From NCBI GenBank assembly GCA_016946835.1, contig JACVTC010000069.1, forward strand, positions 655,001-687,500: DNA of 32,500 nt, in the 5' to 3' direction. Of the stretch, positions 1 to 11,980 are shown in pieces. A model generated the notes under the pieces. It did no database searches. It saw only the letters and a program-made list of their open reading frames with translations, and had not been told where the DNA came from. Source of the stretch: Neocallimastix lanati (nom. inval.). Lineage: Eukaryota > Neocallimastigomycota > Neocallimastigomycetes > Neocallimastigales > Neocallimastigaceae. Each line of letters starts with the position of its first letter. Positions within the stretch are counted from its first letter, which is position 1. The position numbers and the translations under genes are program-made.

Positions 1-522
1 TTAATTTATATATTTACTTTGTTATTTATATATTTCTAAATTATTTATTATTTACTAAATATTTATTTCTTTAAATATATCAATTATTTCAAATAATATT
101 TAAATATTATAAAATAAATGATATAAAATAATATATTTCATTAAATTTTATTTTGTTTTTACAAATTTAATTTTTTTTTTTTTTTTTGCTTATATTATTA
201 ATATTTTAGTTAAATATATATACTTTTTTTTTTTTATTATCAATATAAGCAGTGTAATATACATAATATTATATACTATTAATATTAATATTAATATTTA
301 TATTAATATATTTTATTATAATTTTAATAATAATTTTTTTTGTATTATTATTATTATTAATATATTTCATAATTTTTTCTTTTTTAATCATAAAATTTAT
401 TAATTATTTCATTTATTTTATTTTATTTTATTTTATTTTAATTTGTTTTTTTTTTTTATTTTTTTTATTTTTTTTTTTTAATTGTTGTTAATTTTTATAT
501 TCATTCATAAAATAAAACATTA
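1..522. other. A/T-rich intergenic DNA, 3' flank of CotH gene
   Basis: I see no gene here. The stretch is almost pure A/T with several poly-T runs (about 171-187 and 224-236) and a TTTTA-type simple repeat around 415-440. It presumably holds the 3' UTR and polyadenylation signals of the minus-strand CotH gene that ends at 523, but A/T signals are too common here to pick one. Confidence 0.6.
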
Positions 523-2692
523 TTAATTTATGATTAATGCACATCTGTAGTAAAATTCATTGACATATTCACATTGGAAACCTTCTTCACAACATGGTGA
601 AGCATCAGGATAATTCAAACCACCACATGGATAATAACCATCAGTATAACTAGTACAAATTTTTGGTGTTGGTATAATCGTTGAAGTTGTTTTTGAGGCG
701 GTTGTTTTTGTTGTTTTTGGTTTTGGAGTTGTAGTGGTAGTTGTTGTTTTTGATTTTTTAGTAACAGTAACTGTTTTAGTTTTTATAATTACTGTCTCAT
801 TATTTGTGTCATATGGTGTACACATGTAATAGAAATCATTTTGATATTCACAACGGAAACCTTCTTCACAACAGGGGGAGGCATCAGGATAATTCAGACC
901 ACCACATGGATAGTAACCTTTAGTGATACTAGTACATTGATCTGGAGTTGGCAAAATTTCAGAAGTAGTAGTAGTAGTAGTAGTTGTCTTTTTTGTTGTA
1001 CTGGTCTTTGGTTTAACCGTAGTGGTTGTGGTCTTGGTTGTATTGGTCTTTTGCTTTACAGTAGTGGTAGTTTTTGGCTTAACAGAAGTAGTAGTGGTTG
1101 TCTTTTTTGTTTTACTGGTCTTTGGTTTAACCGTAGTGGTTGTCTTTTTTGTTTTACTGGTTTTTGGTTTAACCGTAGTGGTTGTGGTTTTGGTTGTATT
1201 GGTCTTTTGTTTTACAGTAGTGGTAGTCTTTGGCTTAACAGTAGTAGTAGTAGTAGTAGTGGTCTTTGGCTTAACAGAAGTAGTAGTGGTTGTAGTAGTA
1301 GTGGTCTTTGGCTTAACAGAAGTAGTAGTAGTTGTAGTAGTGGTAGTTTTTGGCTTAACAGTAGTAGTAGTTGTGGTTGTAGTGGTAGTCTTTGGTTTAA
1401 CAGTAGTAGTAGTAGTTGTGGTTGTAGTAGTAGTCTTTTTAACAGTAGTGGTAGTAGTGGTAGTAGTGGTAGTTTCTTGTTTTGGTTTTTTATGATTAGC
1501 TGGATAATCATAACCCTTTGGTACATATTTAGCCGATTCATTTAAAATTTCTTGCTTATTAAAACCATAATTTTTACAGGCAACATCAAATTTAGTACTA
1601 ATCCAAGTTTTAAGACTGCTTTCAACATTATTTTCAAAATCTTTAACCGTATAGTTACGAGCTTTACCCTTTTTATTAATTCTACCTGGAAGTTTACCAT
1701 TCTTTCCTGGAGTACTATCTTCCTGAACGTATGGTTTAAGGAAATGTTTTAATTCGTGAATATGTGGATTTAAAAGATCTGGATTGAAGGCGGATACTAA
1801 GACATTGCGAACAATACTTTTAAATTTAGATTTATTGTTGTGAACTAAAACCTTAACAATGGGAAGATTCATTTCCCAATCAGCAAAACTGTATTTAACT
1901 GGATCATTTCCTCTGGTATTTTGACCCCATTGATTAACACCACCACTTCCATCTTGATTTGCACCCTTATTATTCCATGGATTAGTAGATAAACCATTAC
2001 CGAAAGTATTATCATAATCATAATAAATAATAATCCATTTACCATCACTTTCTCTTTTGTAAAAATTGATATTATGACCATTGATTAATAAATGATCAAA
2101 AGAACCAATTAACCATTCCATGGCAAGATATTTAAGGAAGACATCAACATCTAATATTTTTTCAACTTGTTGAACCGTTTTACAAGCACTAACATCATCA
2201 ACAAATTTTTTAAAGACAGACATATGTTGATAGTCATCATTCGCATTAACACATTGATAAGCAGAACTTGGTCTGAAATTAAAGCCACCAGCTTTACATT
2301 GATAAAGGGTAGTAATTTCTTTTTCAGAAGGTTCGAAGGTTTGTTTTACCCAGGAAGGCTTAATGGCATCCATTAAAACGTATAATCCCCAGTATTCATT
2401 ATTCATGTAAACTCTGGCATAAGTCGCTTGAATAGATGGTAAACCAAGTCTATTGGCAATATCACTACAAATCTTGGAACGAAGATGACTTTTGTCATTA
2501 GCATCAGGTCTAAGTCTAATATTTTTACGACCTAAGAACTTTTTGTCTAATTTAACATTGAATCCAACCTTATCATTTGAACGGGCATACATACCACCAG
2601 TTTTAAAACTTACTTTTTCATAAGTTTTTTCATTTCTATTTTATTTTTTAATTAATAATAATAAAATTTATAACATATACATATATTAATAT

Positions 2693-2728
<36 letters not shown>

Positions 2729-2743
2729 TATATTATTTATTTA

Positions 2744-2776
<33 letters not shown>

Positions 2777-3151
2777 ATTTTATTTTATTTCTTTTTAATA
2801 TAATTAATTAAATTTTACCCATTCCACTTTGCCACAATCTTTGCATCTTCATATTTAAAGTCTGGATTTTTACCGTAGCCACTTTGGACTTGTTCTACAC
2901 TAATCTGAGCCATATTAATTAATTTATTCACTTCAGATGAAGGCATTGTAACATAAAAATCAACTATTTTTAATTCAACTTCATCAAATGTTCTATTTAA
3001 ACCGGTTAAATAGGAACATAATGTAGAAGTAACTATTGTTATAATAATATTTATATTAATATATATGAAATATGAATATTTTAAATAATTTTAAAGTAAT
3101 ATATATAATATAAAACTTACAAAATAAAGGAATGAAAAAAAGACCCTTCAT
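523..3151 (-). CDS. Secreted CotH-kinase-like protein with Thr-rich linker and two CBM1-like Cys modules (3 exons)
   Basis: Minus-strand exons are 3151-3121, 3032-2819 and 2635-523. Introns 3120-3033 and 2818-2636 have GT-AG ends (first donor GTAAGT), phases 1 and 2, and give an uninterrupted 785-aa protein. The 10-codon first exon begins MKGLFFIPLF and with exon 2 forms a signal peptide. The CotH-like domain covers about residues 30-440. It has KTGGMYARSN (about 92-101), SFDHLLINGHNINFY (about 260-274) and YYDYDNTFG (about 286-294); the Asp residues of the last two fit the CotH catalytic/metal positions. A Thr-rich VKPK linker (about 468-641) leads to two 39-residue, six-Cys modules (about 649-687 and 742-780). 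CotH is an atypical protein kinase family, common in anaerobic fungal cellulosome-type secretomes, where its role is unsettled. An annotation starting at the ATG at 2592 would lose 96 residues including the signal peptide. The substrate is unknown. Confidence 0.85.
525..641 (-). other. C-terminal CBM1-like six-Cys module, copy 2
   Basis: The module has six Cys in a CxS-x(n)-YYPCGG-x(9)-CC-x(5)-C-x(n)-C pattern. CGG, a following GF/GxxC and the paired Tyr before the last Cys match the fungal CBM1 cellulose-binding layout (CGG...C..G..C...N.YY..C). It is nearly identical to the other copy in the same protein; GYYPCGGLNYPDASPCCEEG is shared. A fungal dockerin is the main alternative, but the dockerin GYPCCS and WGVENGxWC hallmarks are absent. 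Binding to cellulose, chitin or a partner protein is inferred, not shown. Confidence 0.6.
804..920 (-). other. CBM1-like six-Cys module, copy 1
   Basis: This copy has the same six-Cys layout as the C-terminal one, about 54 residues upstream of it across a short Thr/Lys linker. Differences lie mainly after the central 21 identical residues (FRCEYQNDFYYMC against FQCEYVNEFYYRC). The near identity suggests recent duplication or gene conversion, or strong constraint. Confidence 0.6.
935..1475 (-). repeat. Thr-rich VKPK linker-coding repeat
   Basis: About 175 codons alternate runs of Thr with VKPK, VKQK or SVKPK. Thr codons vary, so the array is a protein-level repeat rather than a pure trinucleotide repeat. 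It joins the CotH domain to the Cys modules and is a likely O-glycosylated flexible spacer. The opposite strand carries long open frames of poly-Val or poly-Ser, which are artefacts of this composition. Confidence 0.85.
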
Positions 3152-4066
3152 TTTTTTTTTTTTTATTTATTTATCTAATTAAATTATATCTCTTCTTAAA
3201 TTATTTTTATTTTTATTTTTTTTTTATTAAAAAAAAAAAGTAATAAAAACAATATTACTTTTTTAAAAATTAAATTATAATTATTTTTTTTATTTTATTT
3301 GTTGATATGAATACCAAAGTCAAAAGTTTTCTTTTTATATAAAACTTTTAAAAAATTTTTTTTATTTTTTTAATTAATTTTTTTTTATTAAATAAACTTT
3401 ATTTTATAAAATACATATTTTAAAATTTTAAAAAAGAAGATATTAAAAAAAAAAAAAAAAAAATCAAAAATACAATATTCTTATTTAATATTCTTATTTA
3501 ATATTAATATTATTATTATGTTAATGTTAATATTATTATATTATTTTTATATTAATATTATAATATTAATATTATTAAATTAATATTATTAGTATTATTA
3601 TATTAATGTTAATATTATTAGTATTACATTAATATTATTAGTATTATTTATTTATTTTTTTTTTTTTTACTCTTTATATTTATTATTATTTTTTAATATT
3701 AGTATTATGATATTAATCAATTATTTTTATTTTATTTGTTTTTTTCTATAAATAATGGATAAATTTAATTATTTTTTTTTTTTAATATATAAAATATTTA
3801 TTTTTTATAAAAGTAATATTTTGTTATGAATTTTTTTTTTTTACTAAATTTATAATATCTACATTTAATTTAATATAATCTGATTTTCTTGTAGAAAAAA
3901 GTTTAAACTTTATTTATTTCAATTTATATAAAATATTAAATATCTAATATCATATATATATATAATCTTTTTTTTTTTTTTTTTGATGGACCGTAGCAGT
4001 AAAGTTGTTCTTATTATAATATTATAATAGTATTAACAAAGAAATTGGTTTCAATTAATTAAATAG
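3152..4066. other. A/T-rich intergenic DNA
   Basis: No gene seen. This is the 5' flank of the CotH gene, with poly-T at 3152-3164, poly-A near 3446-3463 and ATTATT-type simple sequence about 3490-3660. No promoter can be singled out. Confidence 0.6.
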
Positions 4067-4515
4067 ATGACTTATTATTTATTTATTATTTATTATTCAA
4101 TTATTTATTATTTATTATTTATTATTTATTATTTATTATTCAATTATTTATTATTTATTATTTATTATTTATTATTTATTATTTATTATTTATTATTTAT
4201 TATTTATCATTTATTATTTATAATGTATTATTTATTATTTATTATTTATTATTTATTATTTATTATTTATTATTTATTATTATTTATCATTTATTATTTA
4301 TAATGTATTATTTATTATTTATTATTATTTATTATTTATTATTTATTATTTATTATTATTTATTATTATTTATTATTTATTATTTATTATTTATTATTTA
4401 TTATTTATTATTTATTATTTATTATTTAATTATTTATTATTTATTATTTATTATTTATTATCTATTATTAATTATTATTTATTATTTATTATTTATTATT
4501 CCATTATTATTAAGG
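4067..4515. repeat. 7-bp TTTATTA minisatellite
   Basis: A period-7 array (TATTATT phase variants) runs for about 450 bp with occasional TCAATTA, TATCATT and TAATG variants and period-10 TATTATTATT units. A segment with TATCATTTATTATTTATAATG occurs twice (near 4204 and 4285), suggesting an internal block duplication. The Tyr/Leu/Ile open frames across it are repeat artefacts. Confidence 0.9.
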
Positions 4516-5259
4516 TAAATCAAAATATGCTATATGTATTTATTTCTATATATAGTTTTTAAATAGTATTTAAAGTTTATAAATTTTCAAAATATATCCA
4601 TATAAAATCGTAGTTGAACATTTTAAATTTACTTTTTGCTTATAAATAGAGTTTCATATCTTTAATATAAAATGAATAATTATTTGTCAATCCAAACAAT
4701 AACTTTAATTATATTTGTTGAATGTAAAAATTTTTTTTTTATTATAATTTAATTTATATTTAATATAAAGAAAATATTATTGTTCATTATTGATCTCTTC
4801 TTCTTTTTATTTTTTTTTTCTTTTTTTCTTTTTTTCTTTTTTTACAAAAATCAATTAAATAGGAAGAGTGTTCTTTTTATATATCATAAAAGTATATGAA
4901 GTAACAAAATCATGTGAAGAATTAGATAAATAAATTTACTGAATAATTACAGATGATTTGCTTAATAATATTAAAAAGAGTTAAACATGAACATGTTTAA
5001 TTATAATAATTAGAATAAAACTTTTTTAGTATTTTTAAAAAAAAAAAAAAAAAAAAGATATACAATCAAAAAATAGGAATAATGATTAAGGAATTCCATT
5101 TTTATTATATTTTTAATATTGTTCTTATTATATATTAAATATATATAAAAATAGAGAAATAATATAGAGAAAAGACTTTATATTGCCTATAAAACTAATA
5201 AAGAATAATATAAGAAAAAAAAAAAAGAAATTAAAATTACAGACTAAAAAGTTAACAAT

Positions 5260-5305
<46 letters not shown>

Positions 5306-5818
5306 ATAAATATAAAATTATATAAAATAATAAAAATAAAAAATAAAGATTTAAAATCCATTAACACATAAAAGATGAGATTTAAATTTAATAATTAATT
5401 CTTAAATATTTATTTATTTACTTGAACTAAATATTAATAATAATAATTTTAATAAATAATAAATAATAAATTAAATTATAAAGTTCGATCTTTGAAAGAG
5501 TTTTTATATATAATAAAAGATTTCAACATAAATACAATCCACATAAAAATTTAATAAATTATAACATATAATAAAATATAAAAACAAAACAAAATAAAAT
5601 AAAACAAAATAAAAATAAAATAAAATAAAATAAAATTAAAATTAAATGAATATTTTTAATTATTATATAAAAAAGATAAACTTTTTATTTTTTTTTTTTT
5701 TAAATAGAATACTATACAATAAAAAAATATATTTTTTGGTTATAGTAAAATATCAATAATTTAATAATCTAATTATATAAAAAAATAATCATATAATATT
5801 AAATATGAATAAAATATT
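4516..5818. other. A/T-rich intergenic DNA
   Basis: No gene seen. It holds TTTTTC repeats about 4809-4842, a poly-A run of about 44 nt at 5260-5303 and an AAAAT/AAACA simple repeat about 5580-5646. The Lys-rich or Phe-rich open frames over the long poly-A are not credible genes. Confidence 0.6.
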
Positions 5819-5819
5819 A

Positions 5820-5870
<51 letters not shown>

Positions 5871-5872
5871 TA

Positions 5873-5946
<74 letters not shown>
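5819..5946. repeat. AAT trinucleotide array
   Basis: About 42 near-perfect AAT units, broken by two or three AAATAATAAA irregularities. It lies in intergenic DNA with no coding frame around it. Confidence 0.9.
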
Positions 5947-5949
<3 letters not shown>

Positions 5950-7479
5950 GAATTAAATAATAATTAAAAGATGATTAAATGTGAATAAATAAAATAATAT
6001 ATATTTAATTATTTAATAATAAAAAAATTTATAATTAAAATTTATTTTAATATGTTGATTATTTTTATGTCTCATCTCACCAAAAAAATTTTTAATTTAT
6101 ATTAATTAATAAGAAATCAATAAACAAAAAAAGAAAAAAAAAACATAAACACAGAAACAAAAAAACACAAAAAGAAAACAAAAAAAAAAAAAAGAAACAA
6201 TAGACATCATATGAATTATCAAATAAAATAAAAAATTTTATTATTCAATTATTCAATTATTTATTAATAAATACTCATATTATTATTTATTATTTATTAT
6301 TCAATTATTTAATTATTTATTATTCATTATTAATTAATAAATACTCATATTATTATTTATTTATTATTTATTATTTATTATTAGTTATTAATTATTATTT
6401 ATTATTTATTATTTAATTATTCAATTATTCAATTATTCAATTATTTATTATTTATTATAAATTTATTTACTTTTTTATTATTTATTATTTATTATTTATT
6501 ATTTATTATTTATTATTATGTATTATTATTTATTAATATTTAATTATTTTCTTTAATGCTGATTTACAATAATAAAAGAAAAAAAAATTTTTTATAATGA
6601 GAAATAATAGCAAAAATAAAAAAAAATAAAGAAAAAATTAAATTTTTTGTTAAATACTATTGAATATTTAATATGTAATAATAAAAAATATTAGAATATT
6701 TTAATTTTTTTGCTTGCAGTGTTAATGTAGTGCATGAACATATAATATTAACTAAGTGAGCCATAATTCAAGAAGATTATCTTCATGCATTAAAATATTG
6801 ATGGATATAAAAATACAAAAAGTATATATAAATAAGTTTAGTTTTTATTATAAAATGTATTATAGAAAGTGACCGTGACACATTTATAAAACCTAAATAA
6901 CTTTTTACAATAATTTATATTAAATTTTAATATATATTTAATTTTAATTTATTTTACTTTCTTTTATTATATTTTATTTTTTTTATATTTTATTTTTTTA
7001 TATTTTATTTTATTATATTATATTTTATTTTATTATATTATATTATATTATATTATAAATAGTATTATTTATCTTTTTCTATTTTTTCTGTATTTATTTC
7101 ACTAATTAATTTTCTTTTCATTATATTTATATATAATTAAAAAAAAAACTAAAAAATATATAATATGTTATCTTTAGAAATATTTTGTTTTTAATTTTAT
7201 AATTTTATATTTATATATTTTGATATTATAGAATTAATATAATGATTGTAAATTTTTTCTTTTCTATTCTATTCAATAAATTATTTTAAGAGTATAATAA
7301 TTAACAATAATATAATTTAATAATATTTTTGTTGTTATATATTATAATTTATAAATTAAAATTAAAATTAATACTATAAATTAATAATTACTATAATTTA
7401 TTATTTTTTTAAAATAATACTATTTATCGTTAATTTATTATCATTAAAAGCAATATTTATATAATAAAAAATAAAAATC
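5947..7479. other. A/T-rich intergenic DNA with a second TTTATTA-type repeat
   Basis: TATTATT/CAATTAT period-7 sequence covers about 6240-6535. At 6712-6810 base use is less A/T-biased and a broken plus-strand frame can be read (NVVHEHI, then a stop, then AIIQEDYLHALKY) after a TTGCTTGCAG acceptor-like string. It could be an exon relic, but I recognise no family. TATTATATTTTATT repeats lie at about 6990-7060. Confidence 0.45.
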
Positions 7480-8215
7480 ATCTTGTTCCTTATCATCGGT
7501 TCTAATACCAACTGTTACGGTATTATGAATAAAATCCAATTTTCATTATAAACATATTAAATTTCAATATTATTAATTTTCTAAAATAGAAACTTCTGGA
7601 ACTTGATCATTACTGTTAGTGTAATAAAAAAATGAACTTTTTAACATTAGAAAAAACTATTAACAAAATCTGAAGAAACACTCTTAGGTCGGAAAAGAAC
7701 TTTTAATAAATGTTCAACCTATTGCTTGATCTACTACTTCATCAATTTCAGCTTTTTCTTTGAAGATAGCTTAATTATCAAAATCATATAGACCTGAAAT
7801 TAAAAGAACTTCTTTTAGAGTAGGTAATGGTTCAGGTTCAAAAGTAATACCATCATAAGTCATTTTGTTGTAGGTTTTAAATAAAGTTAAAATAAGTAAA
7901 TGAGTCCCATAAGAATGACCAGAAACTATAATTCTATTTGGATCTCCACTATATTTTTCACTGTTTTCATAAGTCCATTAAATAGATGAATAGACATCAT
8001 TAACCATGTCGTTTATACTACCGAAAGGAAAGAGATCATCATTTGGAATAACGTCGGTATAATTATTTTCTTCATGAAAAAAAAAAAAAAAAATTTCTGA
8101 ATTTAATTCTGTCATCTGGATACTATGTACCACCATGATAGAATATAACTACTGGATTTAAAGTTTTAATTTCATCTTTTTTGTAATATGCATCAAGGGA
8201 TCTTTTTTTTATCAT
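7480..8215 (-). pseudogene. Decayed alpha/beta-hydrolase (esterase-type) gene
   Basis: Read on the minus strand from 8215 down, the relic has the strand leading to an HGG oxyanion motif (NPVVIFYHGGT, about 8150-8120), then INDMVNDVYSSI, DPNRIIVSGHSYGTHL with a GxSxG nucleophile elbow (about 7945-7900), LKEVLLISGLYDFDN and, near 7610-7580, NDQVPEVS, which fits the catalytic-acid loop. In-frame stops follow GGT, SSI, DFDN and the AIG segment, and a poly-T run near 8080 shifts the frame. The stops fall inside conserved segments without usable GT-AG pairs, so introns do not explain them. The motif order fits carboxylesterase, BD-FAE or kynurenine-formamidase-like hydrolases; the subfamily cannot be set. 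Confidence 0.75.
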
Positions 8216-8818
8216 TGAATTTAATATTATGACTTTATATTTTAATTATTATTATTTTTTTTATTGGAAAAAAATTATATCATTAATATCTTTTTGTAAT
8301 AATTAAATTAAATAAACTTTTAAAATAAAATAACGTAAAATACAAAAAAAAAAAAATAAATAATAATAATAATAATAATAATAAAAATTACGAAATACCT
8401 TTAATCTTTAAAAAGTTTGCAATATCTATTTTTCTTTTTTCATTTATTTCAAAAAAAAAAAAAAAAAAAAAATAGCAGCGTTACAGAAAGAAAGGATATA
8501 AGAAAAGAGGAATACAAATTTCATGAAATTCAATTTCATTTTGAAATTATTTTTTTTAAAAATTTTTATAAAATGTTTTTAAAAATATATATATATATAT
8601 ATATATATATTTTTATCTTATATTATTTTTAAATTTTATGTAATTATTTAAATAATAATGGTATAATATAATTTAGTATTTTATTAATATTTTTAACAAA
8701 TTATAAAACCTTTTTAATCTTTAATCTTTAATTATTTTTTTATGAATATTCACTTCAATTTTATAGAAAAAAAATAAAAGCTTTTTAATTTATTTTGTTT
8801 GTATAATTTTTTTCCCAA

Positions 8819-8854
<36 letters not shown>

Positions 8855-8973
8855 ATAATTAAAAAATAAATAAATAAATATTATTCAAAATTTAAATAAT
8901 ATTTATTATTGGATATAATACTACATTATTAAAAGAAAAATAATAATTTTTACATATTTTTTTTATTAGTCTT

Positions 8974-9008
<35 letters not shown>

Positions 9009-9831
9009 CATTATAATATTATATAATGTTATTAATAATAATAATGATAATTATAATGATGTCTAAAAAAGAAAAGAAAAACAATAATGAAGGTAATAAC
9101 AATAATAAAAATAATAAAAATACCATAAAAAAACAAGACTTTTTTATTGTACAAGAATTAAGGAAATGAGATAGAAATTAAAATTTTAATATATTACATA
9201 TATTACATATAAATATTTTAAATGTTAATAGTTTATTTAGATTATTACATTCAGTAGTTCTAAATTATTATAAATTATTAATGAAATCATTGTTATCTTT
9301 CCTTTTAATAATAATTATAAATTATAATTATGATATTAATAATAATATCTATGATGATAATAATAATTTTTAAGAATAAAATCATATGAATTTAAGTCTT
9401 ACTAAAAAAAAAGATATGAAAAAATAGAATATTTATAAAAATCAAACTTTTTTTTTTTTATTTTTTAATATCTAAATCTTATAATTGTTATCATTTTATA
9501 TAATTATGATTCTATAGTTCTATAAGAAATATGAAAAAAGATAATATTTATTCATATTTATAATATTAGTTAATTCAAAGTGGAAATAAAATATGTATAT
9601 ATATATATAAACAAATAAATAAATAAACAAATAAATAAATAAATATAAATAAATATAATACATTAAATAAATAAATATACATAAATATAAATAAATAAAT
9701 AAATTAAAAAAATAATATATTATATATATATTAAAATAAAATATTAGGTGGTTAAGTTTTTAATCTATTATTATATATATTCAAAATATTATAAATTTTT
9801 ATAAAATAAAATACAGATTTTATTTTACATA

Positions 9832-9879
<48 letters not shown>

Positions 9880-11057
9880 CTGGTTAAAGAAAAAAAGCTA
9901 AATATTTTCATTATCTAAACTTTGAACATTTTTTTTATTAAAACAATTATTTCATAAATTAATATTTACAGAAAACGATAGTTGCCATGATTAAGATTAA
10001 ATTATATAATGATAATCGTTATAAATCTTTCTTTTCATTTTATAATAATTATTATTTATTTATTTTTTAATATTAAACTAAACAGTTATATCTTATCAAA
10101 TCATTGTACTGTAAAAAAAAAAAAAAAAAAAAAAATGAATAAAAATAAAATTATTAACTATTATTATATTTTTATTTTATTTAACTCCTATAATATTTTT
10201 AATTTGTAATAATTTAATATTTATTCCTTCTTAATAACTCTTAATTCAACACTAATTTTTTTTTTTCCTTTTAATTAGATTACAAAAATATATGCAATTT
10301 TAATTAAATAAAATAATATTTATTAATCAAAATTTGTATATATAGATAAAATCCTTTTATTTATGAGTATTAATAATATTAGTAATAATTATAATATGTG
10401 GCATTTTTTTTTTACTTTCATAAGTAAAAATTTTTAGTTATTTTTTTTATTAAATTAATAATTATATTTTCCAGAAAAAAAAAATTAAAAAGATATAAAT
10501 ATCATGATTTTTATATTGTACTTAATCATAAATATAATATTTTTAATTTAAATTATTATAAAAAAGAGTATTACTACATAAATACATAAATATAGATATT
10601 GAATAATTATAAAAATCTAATTTTCAATTTTTTTTTTTTTTTTTTTTTTTATTTTTTTTAAAAAAAAAAAAAGATGAAACTCTATTTTGATCATAATTTT
10701 TGATATTATCATATCTAGAACTTTAATTTTTTTTTTTATTATTGAAATCTATATCTTTTATTTATTTATTTTAATATTTTTTTCTTTCTAAAGTATAATA
10801 AGAAATTTTATAATAATAATGGTTAATACGAATATAAATAAAAACAAATTATAGAATATATTGTTAGCATCATTATTTTTATAAATTTTATAACAATTTT
10901 TTTTTTTTTTTTTTCTGTTATAAATACTGTATATTATAAATTTTTTTTAATGATTAATTTTTTTTTTTTTTTTTTTTTATTTTAATAATAAATTACTAAG
11001 ATTTTAATAAGAAAATTTTATTTAATAATAAAACTGTAATTAAACTAAATTGAAATT
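8216..11057. other. A/T-rich intergenic DNA
   Basis: Mostly poly-A/poly-T (for example 8821-8852, 8983-9009, 10113-10134, 10627-10650), AAAT repeats (about 9607-9715) and AT dinucleotides. At 9060-9374 a broken plus-strand frame starts MSKKEKKNNNEGNNN and runs, after a stop, into a Leu/Ile-rich stretch ending NNNNF. It may be a relic of an Asn-rich gene, but I recognise no family. Nothing else is supportable. Confidence 0.5.
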
Positions 11058-11270
11058 TTAAAATTAATAAATATATTACTAAATTACTATATATATATTA
11101 TTTAAAATTAATATATTACTAAATTACTATATTATTATTTAAAATTAATATATTACTATATTACTATATATATTATTTAAAATTAATATATTACTAAATT
11201 ACTATATTATTATTTAAAATTAATATATTACTATATTACTATATATATTATTTAAATTTAATATATTTTT
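11058..11270. repeat. 37/38-bp tandem repeat organised as a perfect 75-bp dimer
   Basis: A 37-bp unit (11101-11137) and a 38-bp variant (11138-11175) are repeated exactly at 11176-11212 and 11213-11250, so a 75-bp higher-order unit occurs twice without a mismatch. Degenerate copies flank it at 11058-11100 and 11251-11270. It ends about 710 bp before the poly-exonuclease start codon. Confidence 0.9.
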
Positions 11271-11980
11271 ATATGATTATATATAAAATATATATATTTC
11301 AAGTATATTAAAACTTTTAATATCATGTGCATTATTTTACATAACCTTCATTAAATTTTATTAATATTGATATTTTTTTTTTAAAAAAAAAGGATAACTT
11401 TGGAATTAAGTGTATTATCCATATTTCTTTTTTTTTTATTTTATTTTTTTTTTCTTTATAAAAAGACGCTTTAACTCTTTTAATTTAAATTCTTTAATTA
11501 ATTAATTTTTTTCTTTATAATATTCAAGAATTCTTAAAATAATTAAATAAATTATAATATTTTTATATTTATTTCTTTCCATATAATTTATAATATATAT
11601 ATAGATATATGATAGTAATAAAATATATCATATTAAAACATAGACAAAAATTTAAAAACTACTATGTATGCAATATTTTAAGTTGTATTTTATGAATTAA
11701 AATCAATGAAAGTAAAAAACATTAATTATAAATAAAAATAAAAATAATATATATATATATTACTTTTCATAATTTAATGATTAATGATATATATGAAGTT
11801 GCTTTTTTATTTTATTTTATTTCATTTTATTTTTTATTTAATATAATTGTATATAATTGTATTGTTGAACATTAAAAAAAAAAAAAGTTAAAAAATCGAG
11901 AAAATTTTATTATTACCATTCTTTTATCATTATTTTTTTTTTATAATTATTTTTTGATATTGTTATATAAAATTTAAGAA
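11271..11980. other. A/T-rich 5' flank of the poly-exonuclease gene
   Basis: No gene seen. This is the upstream region of the gene starting at 11981. Poly-T and TATA-like strings are everywhere, so no promoter element stands out. An in-frame TAA at 11975-11977 supports 11981 as the start unless an undetected 5' exon exists. Confidence 0.5.

Noticed and set aside
525-920. Fungal dockerin call for the CotH C-terminal Cys modules
   Set aside because: GYPCCS and WGVENGxWC-type dockerin signatures are missing, while CGG, the Cys spacing and the terminal Tyr pair fit CBM1 better. Kept as an alternative only.
841-1545. Plus-strand Ser/Val-rich open frames and a minus-strand Leu-rich frame over 841-1545
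   Set aside because: They are shadows of the Thr-repeat linker of the CotH gene in other frames and lack any domain.
4067-4518. Two Tyr/Leu/Ile-rich open frames
   Set aside because: They are translations of the 7-bp minisatellite and carry no non-repeat sequence.
5128-5371. Phe-rich and Lys-rich ORFs around 5260-5303
   Set aside because: They are driven by a long poly-A run on either strand.
7480-8215. Stop-codon reassignment to explain in-frame stops in the hydrolase relic
   Set aside because: All three stop types interrupt it, with a poly-T frameshift, and intact genes in the window end normally at TAA. Pseudogene decay explains it.
8417-8632. Small ORF with Lys run and Ile/Tyr tail
   Set aside because: It spans a poly-A run and an AT dinucleotide run and shows no recognisable protein feature.
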